64,000 bases of DNA, from the NCBI RefSeq assembly GCF_034702125.1, contig NC_085861.1, positions 47,458,722-47,522,721 of the forward strand. The letters run 5' to 3'. The stretch comes from Engraulis encrasicolus. Taxonomy: Eukaryota > Chordata > Actinopteri > Clupeiformes > Engraulidae. Each line of letters starts with the position of its first letter. The first letter of the stretch is position 1. This document shows, piece after piece, positions 11,656 to 22,266 of this stretch. The notes below the pieces were generated by a model. It did not search any database. It worked only from the letters and a program-made list of their open reading frames with translations, and was not told the origin of the DNA. The position numbers were made by a program, and so were the translations under genes.

Positions 11656-12660
11656 CTCCTACAGGCTTTTAGGCAGGATTTTTTTTTAGGGTGTCTAACT
11701 TTTTTTAACCTGTCATTTGTGTGTGGCGCCGCGTGCGCCTCGACCCACAGGCACAAGTGTTTTAGGGCGATCTTGGGGTATTCTCCCCCGCAACATAAAA
11801 ACACTTCTAATGCTAATGTAAAAACACTTCTAATGCTCTCAAACGCAATTTCCTGCAATTTGAGGAGCAAATTTTGACCAATACAACCAAGTGTTTTTGC
11901 CTTTGTTAAAACATTTTTGTACCAATAGTAAGGCTGGATTGGGGGGAGGCATGTGTGCAACTAAATAACAAACTATAATAACAAACCAAAGAAATGCAAA
12001 CAAAACACATAGACAAGTAAAACCATTTTCTTGTTTTCATATTATAAAATACCTTACAAAGAATCCCACCAGTAAAAACACCCCTGCTCAAAATGGTTTG
12101 GTCTGCCAAACGGCGGACACCCCCTCTATTTTACTCAGATTGGAACACTCACTTGTTGCTGAACGAGGATGTGGCAGCATGCCGGTGACCTGGTCTGTTA
12201 AATGTTACAGAAATGTTTTACACAGTATTTCTAACCAAGTAAACGACTATGAATTGAAACAGCCAGTCTGCAAGTGATGTTTGTTACTCATTAGAGATCG
12301 CTAAACAGATGGAAGTTGATAAATTAATGACGCTACGAAATGCGTGTTTTGAAACGCGGTGGAATTTTACTGAAACATGCTGGAAGGCACTCGTTGCAAC
12401 GCTAGCCGGTTAGGTGTATTTTATATTTTATCTTCTAAAACTTCCAACATGGCGGTGTAAATAAAAATCGTCCATCTGGGGAAAGCCCGGACTCGACGAA
12501 TTTTGAACATCAGCATGATTAACGCGGAAAAAGTGGAAAAAATAGGACGTCTTTAGGGAGTCCTACTAAAAAAGTAGGGGATCCAAATTTTTGTTATTTT
12601 CAAAATAGGGCGTCGAAAAGACGCCCAGACGCCCCCCTAGCTAAAAGCCTGCTCTCCTAT
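11656..12660. other. Intronic DNA, probably old transposon debris
   Basis: Contains a short tandem duplication of TAAAAACACTTCTAATGCT (about 11796-11838) and motifs such as AACATGGCGG near 12448 and AAGACGCCCAGACGCC near 12616 that look like repeat-derived sequence. No bounded element could be defined and no gene is visible. Confidence 0.4.
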
Positions 12661-12667
12661 CCTTTTT

Positions 12668-13768
12668 AGATGCGTCCCAGCATCTCTATAAGAGGGTCTG
12701 TCTGTCCGTCCGTCCGTCCGTCCGTCCGCCTTCAATTGTGTCTGAAACGCTTTCTTTAAATTGTTCCTGTGGCCACAAGGCGGCAGACTTGCCATTTTGG
12801 ACCGGAGCGAATGCGTGCAAGCATAGCCTAAACCGGATGCTAACGTTGGCGAAAAGTAGCCTAGCCACAGGCTAACTGACAAACGTGAGGCCAACAACTC
12901 AGCCGATCGTGATGTACGCCACAAATAGACCAATCGACCTCATATTTAGACACTAAAATGTTGATTTCTGCCTTCGATTTTCATCAGTTAAGAAATCTAG
13001 CGTCGGATTAACACATTATTAAGGTAGTAAAGCGAGTTGCCGCCATGTTTGTTTTCCAGAATCACCCGGGGCCGGGTAGAGAGCTCACGTGCAGCATTCT
13101 GGGTAATTGAGTTTCACGTTATTATGCAGACAATGCGTGTTTTTAAAAAAATGCATCAAACCAACTGCCATTTGGAAGGGCAATGGTGCTTTTCGTTGCG
13201 CTCAGAGAGAGTACAGGAGAGAACGCGTCTTTCGTAATTGCTTTGCAGTCGTGTGCATTTGATAAACTCTGGCACGGAAGTTCACTGCTTTGTGCCTTGA
13301 CGGTGAAGCTGGTATTGAAAAAAAGTCCATAATTCAAGGGTCAACCCATAAGCGCATGATTCACCCAAACGGTTATATTTATTTATTATTTGTCGATGTT
13401 TAGATTCTTTCCCACATGCACATAATGCTGAAATGGCGTGATACTAAAGGTTGTTATAGGCCTAATAAATGTCTGGTAATTTGTAATGTAGCCTATTTCA
13501 TCTAGGCTATGTGAAATTTCAAATCATAGCCTATGGTTCTTTTCCAAATCCAAGAATGATGATAAGCTTATTATACCCTAAACTGCAAAAAATAAAGCCA
13601 TGTCTCGCCATTTTGCTGCCTTGCTGCCTGCCACAATATTTGGAGTGTCCATGATGACCAATAAACAAAAAGTACATCCTCGGGGGGCGTTGACAGGCTA
13701 GGAGGAGGCCAGAGGGGCGTTTGGGGGGGAAAATGGCATAGTTGGAATTGGCATAGAGGGACGCATCT
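12668..13768. mobile_element. DNA transposon with AGATGCGTCCC ends and internal tetranucleotide repeat
   Basis: The ends AGATGCGTCCCA and AGGGACGCATCT are inverted repeats, 11 of 12 matching. Shortly inside the left end lies AGCATCTCTATAAGAGGGTC followed by a (TCCG/TCTG)n microsatellite at 12696-12729. The same left end, microsatellite included, recurs at 63910. No target duplication was clear and no transposase frame was found. The true right boundary could lie somewhat further out. Confidence 0.65.
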
Positions 13769-14356
13769 GTTGTCCGCCTGTCGGCCTTGTTAAAATATAT
13801 ATATTGTTCCTGATTATGCTTTCACAGAGCTGTTGCTGACCCGGGCTGGCTTAGCCCTGCTTGCCCCCTCATCCCCATGCCGCAGTACTGTATGTGCTGA
13901 CGGGCGTTGTTGCGACGATGCGGTCTCATCTGTGTAGTCTGTGCTCTCTTGAGTGCAGAGAGGACGCGCTGCAGCGCTCTGCTCCTCCGTAATACTGTAC
14001 TTGTGTTGTGGTATGCATCGGGCGGGGCCAGCTTCCTGCAGTAATGTGGGGTTCCAGTAAAGCCAGATCTCTCTGATCACCACTTCGCCTTGCTGGCTGC
14101 CCCCAAAAAACACACTGCTGATGCTGCAGCCGATGCCCAGGCTACAGTACTGCTGCTGCTGCTGCTGCTGCTGCTACTCCTGCTGGTAGTGCTTAACCGG
14201 CCTGCTCAAAGTACACGGTTGTTGATACTGGCAGCTTACCGTTGCAGCTGCTGGTATTGGTAATGCCACACCAGCATTATTATTCCCATTCATTTCAGCC
14301 AAGGTTGAAGTCATTTTTCCAGTTTCATCAGTCTTTGTTTCGTTGCTATTGTGCTA

Positions 14357-15184
14357 CAGTATATCACAAAAGTGAGTACACCCCTCACAGTTTTTGCAGA
14401 TTTGCATAAGCTCTTTTCATAAGAAAGCATTACAGAGATTTCACTTTGACACAATGATTAGTGACCTTTTAACGACATATTTAACCACCTACATTTCTTG
14501 TTCACTCAGGAAAAAACAAATACAGCCCTTAATGTTTGAACATGTACTCACAAAAGTGAGTACACCCCAGATTAAAATCTGGTAGAGAAGGGGCTGTGTT
14601 ATCTCGAATTGTCTCGAAATTAAAAGGGAGATCATCAGTGTGCGTTTCAACCTTTCTTTGCATTGAACTTTTACATTTTGAATGTGCACCTGGCTTAAAT
14701 AGGTTGGTGTGAGATTTGAATGCAATCCTATGGAGAATATCATGATCTGCTTCAGTAGTCACAGTGCATGTTGACATGCATGTTTCTTTTAGGTGTATTT
14801 CAGATTGCCAATGTTGACAGCATCCATGCATCCCCAAACCATGTTTCTCAAAATGTAAAAGTTCAATGCAAAGAAAGGTTGAAACGCACACTGATGACCT
14901 CCCTTTTAATCCCTTTTCATTTCGAGGCGATTCGAGGCAACACAGCCCCTTCTCTACCAGATTTTAATCTGGGGTGTACTCACTTTTGTGAGTACATGTT
15001 CAAACATTAATGGCTGTATTTTGTTTTTTTCTGAGTGAACAAGAAATTTAAGCAGTTAAATATGTTGTTAAAAGGTCACTAATCATTGTGTCAAAGTGAA
15101 ATTTCTGTAATGCTTTCCTATGAAAAGATATACTGACAAATCTGCAAAAACTGTGAGGGGTGTACTCACTTTCGTGATATACTG
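14357..15184. mobile_element. Tc1-type foldback element A (828 bp)
   Basis: The terminal inverted repeats start CAGTATATCACAAAAGTGAG and contain TACACCCCTCACAG. They are flanked by TA (14355-14356 and 15185-15186), the Tc1/mariner target. Both arms (about 14357-14677 and 14853-15184) carry the same sequence in opposite orientation: TIR, spacer, an internal second motif GTACTCACAAAAGTGAGTAC, and the 3' part of a decayed Tc1 transposase. The unpaired middle (about 175 bp) holds a further transposase-like stretch with CATGCATCCCCAAACCATG. It is non-autonomous. Confidence 0.9.
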
Positions 15185-15364
15185 TATGTAGCTGTAACTA
15201 TACTGCCTGTGAAAAAAATGGATGTTGACATAGTTTATGAAAACACTGTTCTGGAAGTGGAGGACTTGGAGGAAGTTAGAATGGGTTTCAGCTACCATTG
15301 CAAAAGCTGTAGTTGCTGGTAATGCTGCTTCCGTTGGTGACACATATGTTAGAAGGGGCACCAT

Positions 15365-15535
15365 GGCCCTACTGTGGCTGGTAGGGCACTCGTCTTAGCT
15401 ATGCGACCCCAGGTCTTTTGCCGCCCCTTCTCCGTCTCTGTCTCCCACCCACTTCCTGTCAACATTTTCACTATACTGTCAAGTAAAAAAAGACAACACC
15501 AACAAAAATATTTAAATAAAAAGAAGGGGCACCGT
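15365..15535 (+). mobile_element. tRNA-derived SINE, degenerate copy
   Basis: GGCCCTACTGTGG, GGTAGGGCACTCGTC and the body TTTTGCCGCCCCTTCTCCGT followed by CACTTCCTGTCAAC match the SINE family seen four other times. Part of the head around the B-box is lost. An A-rich tail (AAAAAAAGACAAC, ATATTTAAATAAAAAG) closes it. Confidence 0.8.
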
Positions 15536-15845
15536 AGCTACATTTCAATTGGTGCAGCCAGTGTTGGCAGCACTTCTCCTGCTCTTCCAGCTGGTGCTCC
15601 TGCGCATGTGGTCTTCACTGTTACCTGTCCTGTCTTTTACTTTGATGTCAGTCTATAAATGTCAGTCCTGTGTATGTCTATGTCCTTGCATGGTATAGAG
15701 AGAGAGAAACATAATTTCATTTTCCTTGTATGTCCTGTGCATATGAAGAAACAATAAAAGCTGACTTGACTTGACTTAGCACGGCACGTCACCACAAAGG
15801 GATGCCACAGTTGGCGATGATACAGGTACAGTTGATACTTCCTGC

Positions 15846-16129
15846 TAGTGCTGTCAACAATAATCGATTCGGCGATGCAATGCAATGTGGGGCATGGACG
15901 ATCCAATTCAATGTGGCAAGTTCCAGAACGAATGCAGCTATTTTTTTAAGTTTCAATTACTTCTGTGGATATTTCGGTAGCAAATGAATGTTAAATTAAA
16001 TAAAAACACTTCAAAGCATTGGAAACTGCAAGACTGATGATTGCAATGCATTGTAGAATCAAATCGAATGGCTTCCTCCCGAATTGTAATCGAATCGAAT
16101 CGTGAGGACAGTGCCAATGCACACCACTA
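15846..16129. mobile_element. hAT-type MITE with perfect 8-bp duplication
   Basis: A 284-bp insertion with ends TAGTGCTGTC and GCACACCACTA. CTTCCTGC lies exactly outside both ends (15838-15845 and 16130-16137). The interior has ATCGATTCG, GTAATCGAATCGAATCG and TGCAATGCA, like the MITE at 7711-7874. No open frame. Confidence 0.88.
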
Positions 16130-16283
16130 CTTCCTGCTGCAGTAGCTAATTGGGCAATGGACGGAGTGTCGCCCGGAGTGCAAATCATTGTAGGATCTCC
16201 ACTGTCTTTGTTAGTGCATCAGCAGTTGGTGCTGATGATGCTACTAAACTTCCACTCACTGGTGCTGCCAATATTTAGCCTGA

Positions 16284-16366
16284 TAACGACCATCCCATAA
16301 TATTTCAATTTCTTTGTCGTATTCATGAATATGAAAAGAAATGGAAGTATTATGGGATGGTCGTTA
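16284..16366. repeat. 83-bp near-perfect hairpin
   Basis: The left arm starts TAACGACCATCCCATAATA and the right arm ends TATTATGGGATGGTCGTTA. The arms are 32 bp with about two mismatches and a 19-nt loop. The outermost TA on each side could be a Tc1/mariner-type target, making this a tiny MITE. A miRNA hairpin is possible by shape but has no other support. Confidence 0.75.
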
Positions 16367-16538
16367 CCGGGTGAGCCAATATGAGCGTCGCTGCTGCAGT
16401 TGCAGTTGCAGTTGCAGCTGGTGCTCCTATATCCCCAGGGGCCTCATCACAGAGGCATGTGGCTCTGGCCAGACACCACCCAGACCCTGCCAGCTCCCTG
16501 TAGCAGAACTTCGAGCACATAACTAGAGATGCACACAC

Positions 16539-16650
16539 ATGCACACGTACACGCACACGCACACGTACACACACACACACACGCACGCGCGCGCACACAC
16601 ACACACACGCACGCACGCACGCGCGCGCGCGCGCACACACACACACGCAC
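16539..16650. repeat. Compound CA/CG microsatellite
   Basis: CACACG, CGCACGCGCGCG and CA runs, alternating purine and pyrimidine for over 100 bp, so Z-DNA potential is high. Confidence 0.9.
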
Positions 16651-17379
16651 ACACCCTTAGCTCATTAACGTAGAAGCTAACCTGATGGCTGTGGTCAGCT
16701 TGATTGACTGAACTAATGATGTCTTTATGAGGTAGAGAGGAGGTCTGTGTGTGTGCGTGTGCGTGTGCGTGTGCGTACAAAAGAAAATCTGATCTAATCT
16801 ATTTCTTTTAAATTAGTCAATTAGTGTACTTGGCAAAAAGCTCAACATTTTTGGTGAGTGAGTGTAATGGAGTGTGTGTGGGTTTAGGTGATGAGGCATT
16901 TCATGTGCATGGCCGTCTATTGCTGCCGTCTGCACTTTTTGACCTTTGTGGAAGAGTAATTTTCTACATGTCAGTATTAGGAGAGTTTCAAATAAATCTG
17001 ATCGCTGCATATGTGTTTGTGCAAGTGTGAGTGCGTGGTCTTTGCCATTGTGGATTAATGCCTTTGGCCATTGTTTCTCTCAACCTGACATAGTGCATAC
17101 AAACTTGATGTAATTTTGTGTCATTACAGGCATGCAGTTAGATTCAAAAATGTATTTCAACCTGTGTCTGCAGCTTTATTTGTCTTGTTCGTACAGCATG
17201 TGGAGCCATGAATATTGTGCGTGCGTGTACAGTATGCATCTCCCGTTCACCATGTCACTGACCTGCAATAAATAACATGGACAAATGGCAGAGGAATCGA
17301 TGATTGGAAGGAGCCACTGCGTTCAGCTGCACTTGCTCCTTCCAAACAGCAGGGTATCTTTACGAGCCCAGCCTGTCTA

Positions 17380-17814
17380 GTGCACTCCAGTTCAGTGTTG
17401 TGTTGTGTAAAATAGTGTGGTATAATGTAGTCCATCCCAGCCTGTGTGTAGTGCATTGCAGTGCAGGTCAGTGTCATATGTTGTACTGTAGATTGTGTGC
17501 TCCGTCATCAAGCCCGTCTTATGTGTAGTGGTTTGTTGCGTAATATGATGGGCGGCTCCGCCTGTACCGTACATAGTGCTGTGTAGTGGTGTGTTGTTGT
17601 GTAGTTCAGCCCTACTTGTGTATAGTTCGGTAATGGTATGAGAAGTGTAGTACGACCCAGCCTTTATTTAGTGCAGTGTAGTGTCATCCAGCCCAGCCTG
17701 TGTGTAGTGTTATGTGGTGCAGGGTTGTGTAAAGTAGTGTAATCCAGACCAACCTGTGTGAGGTGTAGTGTAGTCCAGCCTCGTCCAGCCTAGCCTATGT
17801 AATGTAGTGTAATG
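17380..17814. repeat. Degenerate GTGTAGTG-rich repeat
   Basis: Loose repeats of CCAGCCTGTGTGTAGTGCAGTG and TGTTGTGTAGTG phrasing at irregular spacing. It appears to be the older, diverged flank of the 44-bp minisatellite that resumes at 18062. Confidence 0.7.
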
Positions 17815-18060
17815 CCCTATAAAGCAAAAAGGCAGTAACTGCATTGTCGCTAAAAATGAGAGACTATGATTTTAATATCAAAATATAAAGTCAAATACAA
17901 TCATTGATCTGCAGAATATGTATTATATAAAGTAACAAAACTACCACATGTCGATAATCTATCTACCCAAAACTACTTTCACTTGTCTTCAGGATCATTT
18001 GAATGTTATTTTACTCTGTTTGGAGCTCTACGCAGTTACTGCCTTTTTAGTTTTGTAGGG
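17815..18060. mobile_element. MITE inserted in minisatellite (CCCTAYAAA ends)
   Basis: A 246-bp AT-rich insertion between GTGTAGTG-type repeats. It begins CCCTATAAAGCAAAAAGGCA and ends TGCCTTTTTAGTTTTGTAGGG, with perfect pairing of AAAAAGGCAGTAACTGC. No clear target duplication. A relative with the same left end lies at 56157-56353. Confidence 0.8.
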
Positions 18061-18061
18061 C

Positions 18062-18862
18062 AGTGTAGTGTTCCATTATGGACCTGCATTATGGTGCAGT
18101 GCTGTGTGATGTTGTGTAGCAGTTTAGTGCAGTGATGTGTAGTCCAGCCAGCCGTGTGTGTAGGGCAGTGCAGTGTGATGTTATGTAGTAGTTTAGTGCA
18201 GTGATGTGTAGAGTGCAGCCTGGCGTGTGTGTAGTGTAATGTTGTGTAGTGATGTGTAGTCCATCCTGGCGTGTGTGTGTAGTGTAATGTTATGTAGTAG
18301 TTTAGTGCAGTGATGTGTAGTGCAGCCTGGCGTGTGTAGTGTAATGTTGTGTAGTGATGTGTAGTCCATCCTGGCGTGTGTGTAGTGTAATGTTATGTAG
18401 TAGTTTAGTGTAGTGGTGTGTAGTGCAGCCTGGCGTGTGTGTGTAGTCGTTTAGTGTAGTGATGTGTAGTGCAGCCTGGCGTGTGTGTAGTAGTTTAGTG
18501 TAGTGATGTGTAGTGCAGCCTGGCGTGTGTGTAGTAGTTTAGTGTAGTGATGTGTAGTGCAGCCTGGCGTGTGTGTAGTAGTTTAGTGTAGTGATGTGTA
18601 GTCCAGCCTGGCGTGTGTGTAGTAGTTTAGTGTAGTGATGTGTAGTGCAGCCTGGCGTGTGTGTAGTAGTTTAGTGTAGTGGTGTGTAGTCCAGCCTGGC
18701 GTGTGTGTAGTAGTGTAATGTGGTGGTGTGTAGTCCAGCCTGGCGTGTGTGTAGTAGTGTAATGTGGTGCAGTGCAGCCTGGCGTGTGTGTAGTAGTTTA
18801 GTGTAGTGGTGTGTAGTCCAGCCTGGCGTGTGTGTAGTAGTGTAATGTGGTGCAGTGCAGGG
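18062..18862. repeat. 44-bp minisatellite
   Basis: The core AGCCTGGCGTGTGTGTAG recurs at 18427, 18473, 18517, 18561, 18605, 18649, 18693, 18737, 18776 and 18820. Spacing is 44 bp in most steps, with one 46 and one 39. Variant units carry AGTGCAGCC or AGTCCAGCC. The left part (18062-18420) has looser, longer units with TTATGTAGTAGTTTAGTG. The Tyr/His/Thr-rich minus-strand frames are repeat translations. Confidence 0.95.
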
Positions 18863-18869
18863 CAGCCAG

Positions 18870-20998
18870 CAGAGCTGTGGGGTTGCATGTGTTGCCCTGC
18901 ATACTCCACTCACTCCAGCGTGGTGAAACAGTCTCGTCAGCCCAGAGCATTAAACAAAAGGCCACGGCCAGGCTCCCTCAAGCTGCGGTGCCAAACGCAG
19001 TCCTAGGTTTGCCAGCACAAATCCATGTCACGCCCAGCCAAGCCACACCACACCACACACTGAACTCACAGCCAGGTTTGACGAGGATGTCTAACTAACA
19101 CACACCCATCCCAGGATCGTTTGTGTTGTCAGCATTGCTCCCAAATCACACCATAGCAGAGCAGATCAGAAAACCCTCTTAGCACAGACTGAAGTGTGCG
19201 CACTGCGGCCGTTACTTGTTTAAGGGTTGGCTCCAAGTTTTCATGGCAACCGTTTTTATCTTGTCGTACAGATGGTGTAACTTCAATCTGCTCATTACCG
19301 TGCCGGGCCGCGACAGCGTACCGTGATCATTACACCCTGTGGCCATTCGGAATGCGGGGGGCAGTATAGCACCGCTTTTGCAGAGCAGCGTCTGCCTGTG
19401 TCTGTTTGTGCTTCCGTCCTTGCCCGTCCCCCAGTTTTAGTAGTAGTAGAAATACAGTCAGCAAATTGCATGTTTTATTTAGCATTGGGCATTTGATAGG
19501 GCATTTGATAATAACACAAGTGTGAGCCCTAAACAAGACCACAACCACAATAACCCAATTTAGGACCATAGGCCTATTCAACCGTTTCCACAACCTCACT
19601 GATCACAGTTGCTTCATCTGTAATGCCAGGGCTAAGAATAACGAAAATAGCAAAACAGAGTAGGCTAATAAACCGTAATGGAGAGACTGAGGAGACATGA
19701 AATCAAGCGGCGGAGTTCGGACCATTTTGAGTGGACCGATGTCGCTTGCTTTGTGTAGCCCTATCAAGCAAGCCTGTCTGTCTCATTTGTGCGATGAGCA
19801 CAAAACCACAAATTGAACCACTCGTATAGTGTGAGTCAAACAGACATGAACAACATTGTAGCCTAATGAAGTAGTGCCCCGTCATGTCAGCATGAGAGAG
19901 GTGATTTTACATTTGGCGACGACATTCCGCCTTTAAAACTGGCGCATGCCGCTTCCCCTATTGCAGGTTATTACCTGATCTACACTGTCGTTACCACAAA
20001 AAACAAGGTAGCACAACTTAATAGGCTACTATTACTAGCCTATATATCTGGTAGCCTAAATAGTAGGTTGAAGACGGGGGTATTATTGGTGCACTGGGGT
20101 TTTTTTTTGCGAAGCAGAGTAATCTGCTTCAGTGTAGCTCATTGTATGTTGATCCCTCCCTCAGTTTTAGGCTACAAGTGGAAAGAGTCAGCCAATTGCG
20201 CACGTAACATTGGGTATTTGATAATAACACAAGCGTGATCCCTAAACAAGACCGCCAGTCGACGGTGTTTTGTTTTCATTATTCTGTCCTGCATTCACCG
20301 TCTCAATTCCGCTCCTAACTTATAGGCTAAGTCTGTTAATTATTTCTGCACTACCTATTCAAGTCAGGAACGGATATCCTCAGGATAGCCTACGGACTAA
20401 TAGGTTGAAGACGTTTTTTTTGTATTGGTGCTTGTGAACATTTCATCCTTTCAATGCGCTGTTGTGCGCCATCGACGGGATTCCGGTTAACTGGGGATGT
20501 GATGCACACATGACAATACATCTGTTACACCAGGTGTGGCTAATCATCTGTGATTAGGACTGCAAATTCAGTTGCTTCGGTGGAGATGCGAACCAACAGT
20601 AGGCTATGACTGGGGAACTATGACTCCTTCGGAGGCTGGATAACCTGTCGCGCCACGACATGTCACAAAAGGCTGTGCAGTCCCGTGCACTGCACTGCAC
20701 TGCTGTAACCCACCCATCCCCCACAGACAAACATTCATGTTCTGAAAAGTTCAACACGTTCTGAACATTTTAGCCGCTTTGCATTAAGTTTTCGAGCAGA
20801 CACTTGTCCACGGTGACGCAACATCGAAAGTGAAACGCAGAGACTGTTCACAAATAACTGAATAAAGATTTCATTTAAAAAAAAACCCACAGCATTTCTA
20901 TGAAAATGTGCTGGGTGACCACACTGCCTATGCCTATCCAGATGCACGTATAGCAACAATGAGAAAGAGAGGGAGAGACGGAGAGAGAGAGAGCGATT
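18870..20998. other. Intronic DNA with a local interspersed duplication
   Basis: No gene seen. Two diverged copies of one stretch occur about 710 bp apart: CAGTTTTAG, GCATTTGATAATAACACAAG and CCTAAACAAGACC near 19433-19545, and CAGTTTTAG, GTATTTGATAATAACACAAG and CCTAAACAAGACC near 20163-20252. AGGTTGAAGACG is also repeated at 20067 and 20402. The region is rich in TAGGCTA/TAGCCTA. Confidence 0.55.
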
Positions 20999-21011
20999 AG
21001 CGCGTATCTCT

Positions 21012-21014
<3 letters not shown>

Positions 21015-21083
<69 letters not shown>
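21015..21083. repeat. (TG)n microsatellite
   Basis: About 34 TG units preceded by TCTCTCTC. Confidence 0.97.
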
Positions 21084-21084
<1 letters not shown>

Positions 21085-22018
21085 GGGGAACATTTGAAGT
21101 GAAAAAAAAAACACCCTCCCCCACTTCAGCATCAGATGTTGGTGGTCTACAAGTCAATATGTTTACCCGACTATCTTGTAGCCCAGTCATGAAGTTCATA
21201 AAGCCATCGGTAGCCTATAGGCCAAGATATCCAAAATCCCTCCGCAAATTTCTGCATTGTACAGGCTAAAACAACTTTATTTATGCCTGACTTATTTAGC
21301 TTACTTTATTAGCCTTATTTAGGCCTATTATCGTATTTAGGCTTTAACATGGGCCTATTTTACAAAATAGGCCTATCGAAAGACGGAAAAGACACGACAG
21401 ACAAGTTGAGGCTTACTGATCGTAGCCTATTACAGCAAATCGAACATGCGCTTTATGAACACACTAGCCTGAGGGCAAACATCTTCTTGGCACTATTGAG
21501 ATAACCAGGCCATGCCATGAATTCAACTACCTGGGCCCACACTAAAATACTGACAGACTACAATTGCTTGGATCTTCAGTGGGTTTCGTGGGTCCGGGGG
21601 GATGGGTGGTGATGGCACGCTTGATGTATTTTCCCCCACCCCATGCATGCACGCGGACACACAGGGTCGGGACATTCACCCAATGAATGACTGAGTGCGG
21701 CTAAATATGCCTGTTGCATATCGTAGCCTAATTATTCACACATCACGTCAAGTCACAAATTAGTAGTCTCTTGCAGTTGACCTATGCCAAATTAACGTCC
21801 TCCCTGTAAGGCTGCACTAATTCAAACAGGTAGAGGAGTCGGCTTAGCCTATAGCCAAAGTCTATAAAATGTAGCCTATTTTTTGTAATTTCCAATTATC
21901 TAGGCTATGTTTACGATAATGATTTGTTGCGCTACGACGGTGCTCAAGACAAGTTGGAACATAGTCATCTCAAGTGCTCCCATTTTATTTTGATCCTGCT
22001 TAAAGTCAATGGGCGAGA

Positions 22019-22164
22019 GGGACGGATGAAACGGGTGTTTCATTCGTCCCGACAGTGTCTACTGACACTAAAATCCCTTTTGCCTGTAAACCTGACAACT
22101 TTGACTTTTCATACTTTCGGATATGTTAAAGTTTTCGAGTAAATCGCAGTGTTTCATTCGTCCC
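22019..22164. repeat. Repeated GTTTCATTCGTCCC motif with a palindrome
   Basis: GGGACGGATGAAAC (22019-22032) faces GTTTCATTCGTCCC (22037-22050) across a 4-nt loop, 13 of 14 pairs. GTTTCATTCGTCCC recurs at 22151-22164. This motif density suggests a transposon subterminal region, but outer ends were not found. Confidence 0.6.
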
Positions 22165-22234
22165 GAGTTTCATGAGTCCCTGCTCTCCCCTACTGCCTAA
22201 ACTGTTACAGTTTAAATGCGTCCTCTCCAAACTG

Positions 22235-22266
<32 letters not shown>

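Larger units (their letters stand above)
13890..16520. other. Degenerate GCTG/GTTG-rich region broken up by transposons
   Basis: Between the inserted elements, the sequence keeps returning to GCTGCTG, GCAGTTGC, GCTGGTAATGCTGCT and similar: a (CTG) run at 14153-14175, then pieces at 14220-14260, 15300-15340, 15555-15610, 16130-16260 and 16380-16425. One frame reads Ala/Val/Gly-rich but is broken by stops and insertions. It is best read as old cryptic simple sequence; a decayed low-complexity coding exon is possible but unsupported. Confidence 0.5.

Noticed and set aside
14529..15010. Cys/His-containing frames in foldback A (and 56814-57132, 57432-57717 in B) as host proteins
   Set aside because: They lie in inverted Tc1 arms and translate TIR and transposase-derived DNA in wrong or broken frames.
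18062..18862. CRISPR-like array of 44-bp units
   Set aside because: Units are contiguous minisatellite repeats without unique spacers, in a vertebrate-type genome.
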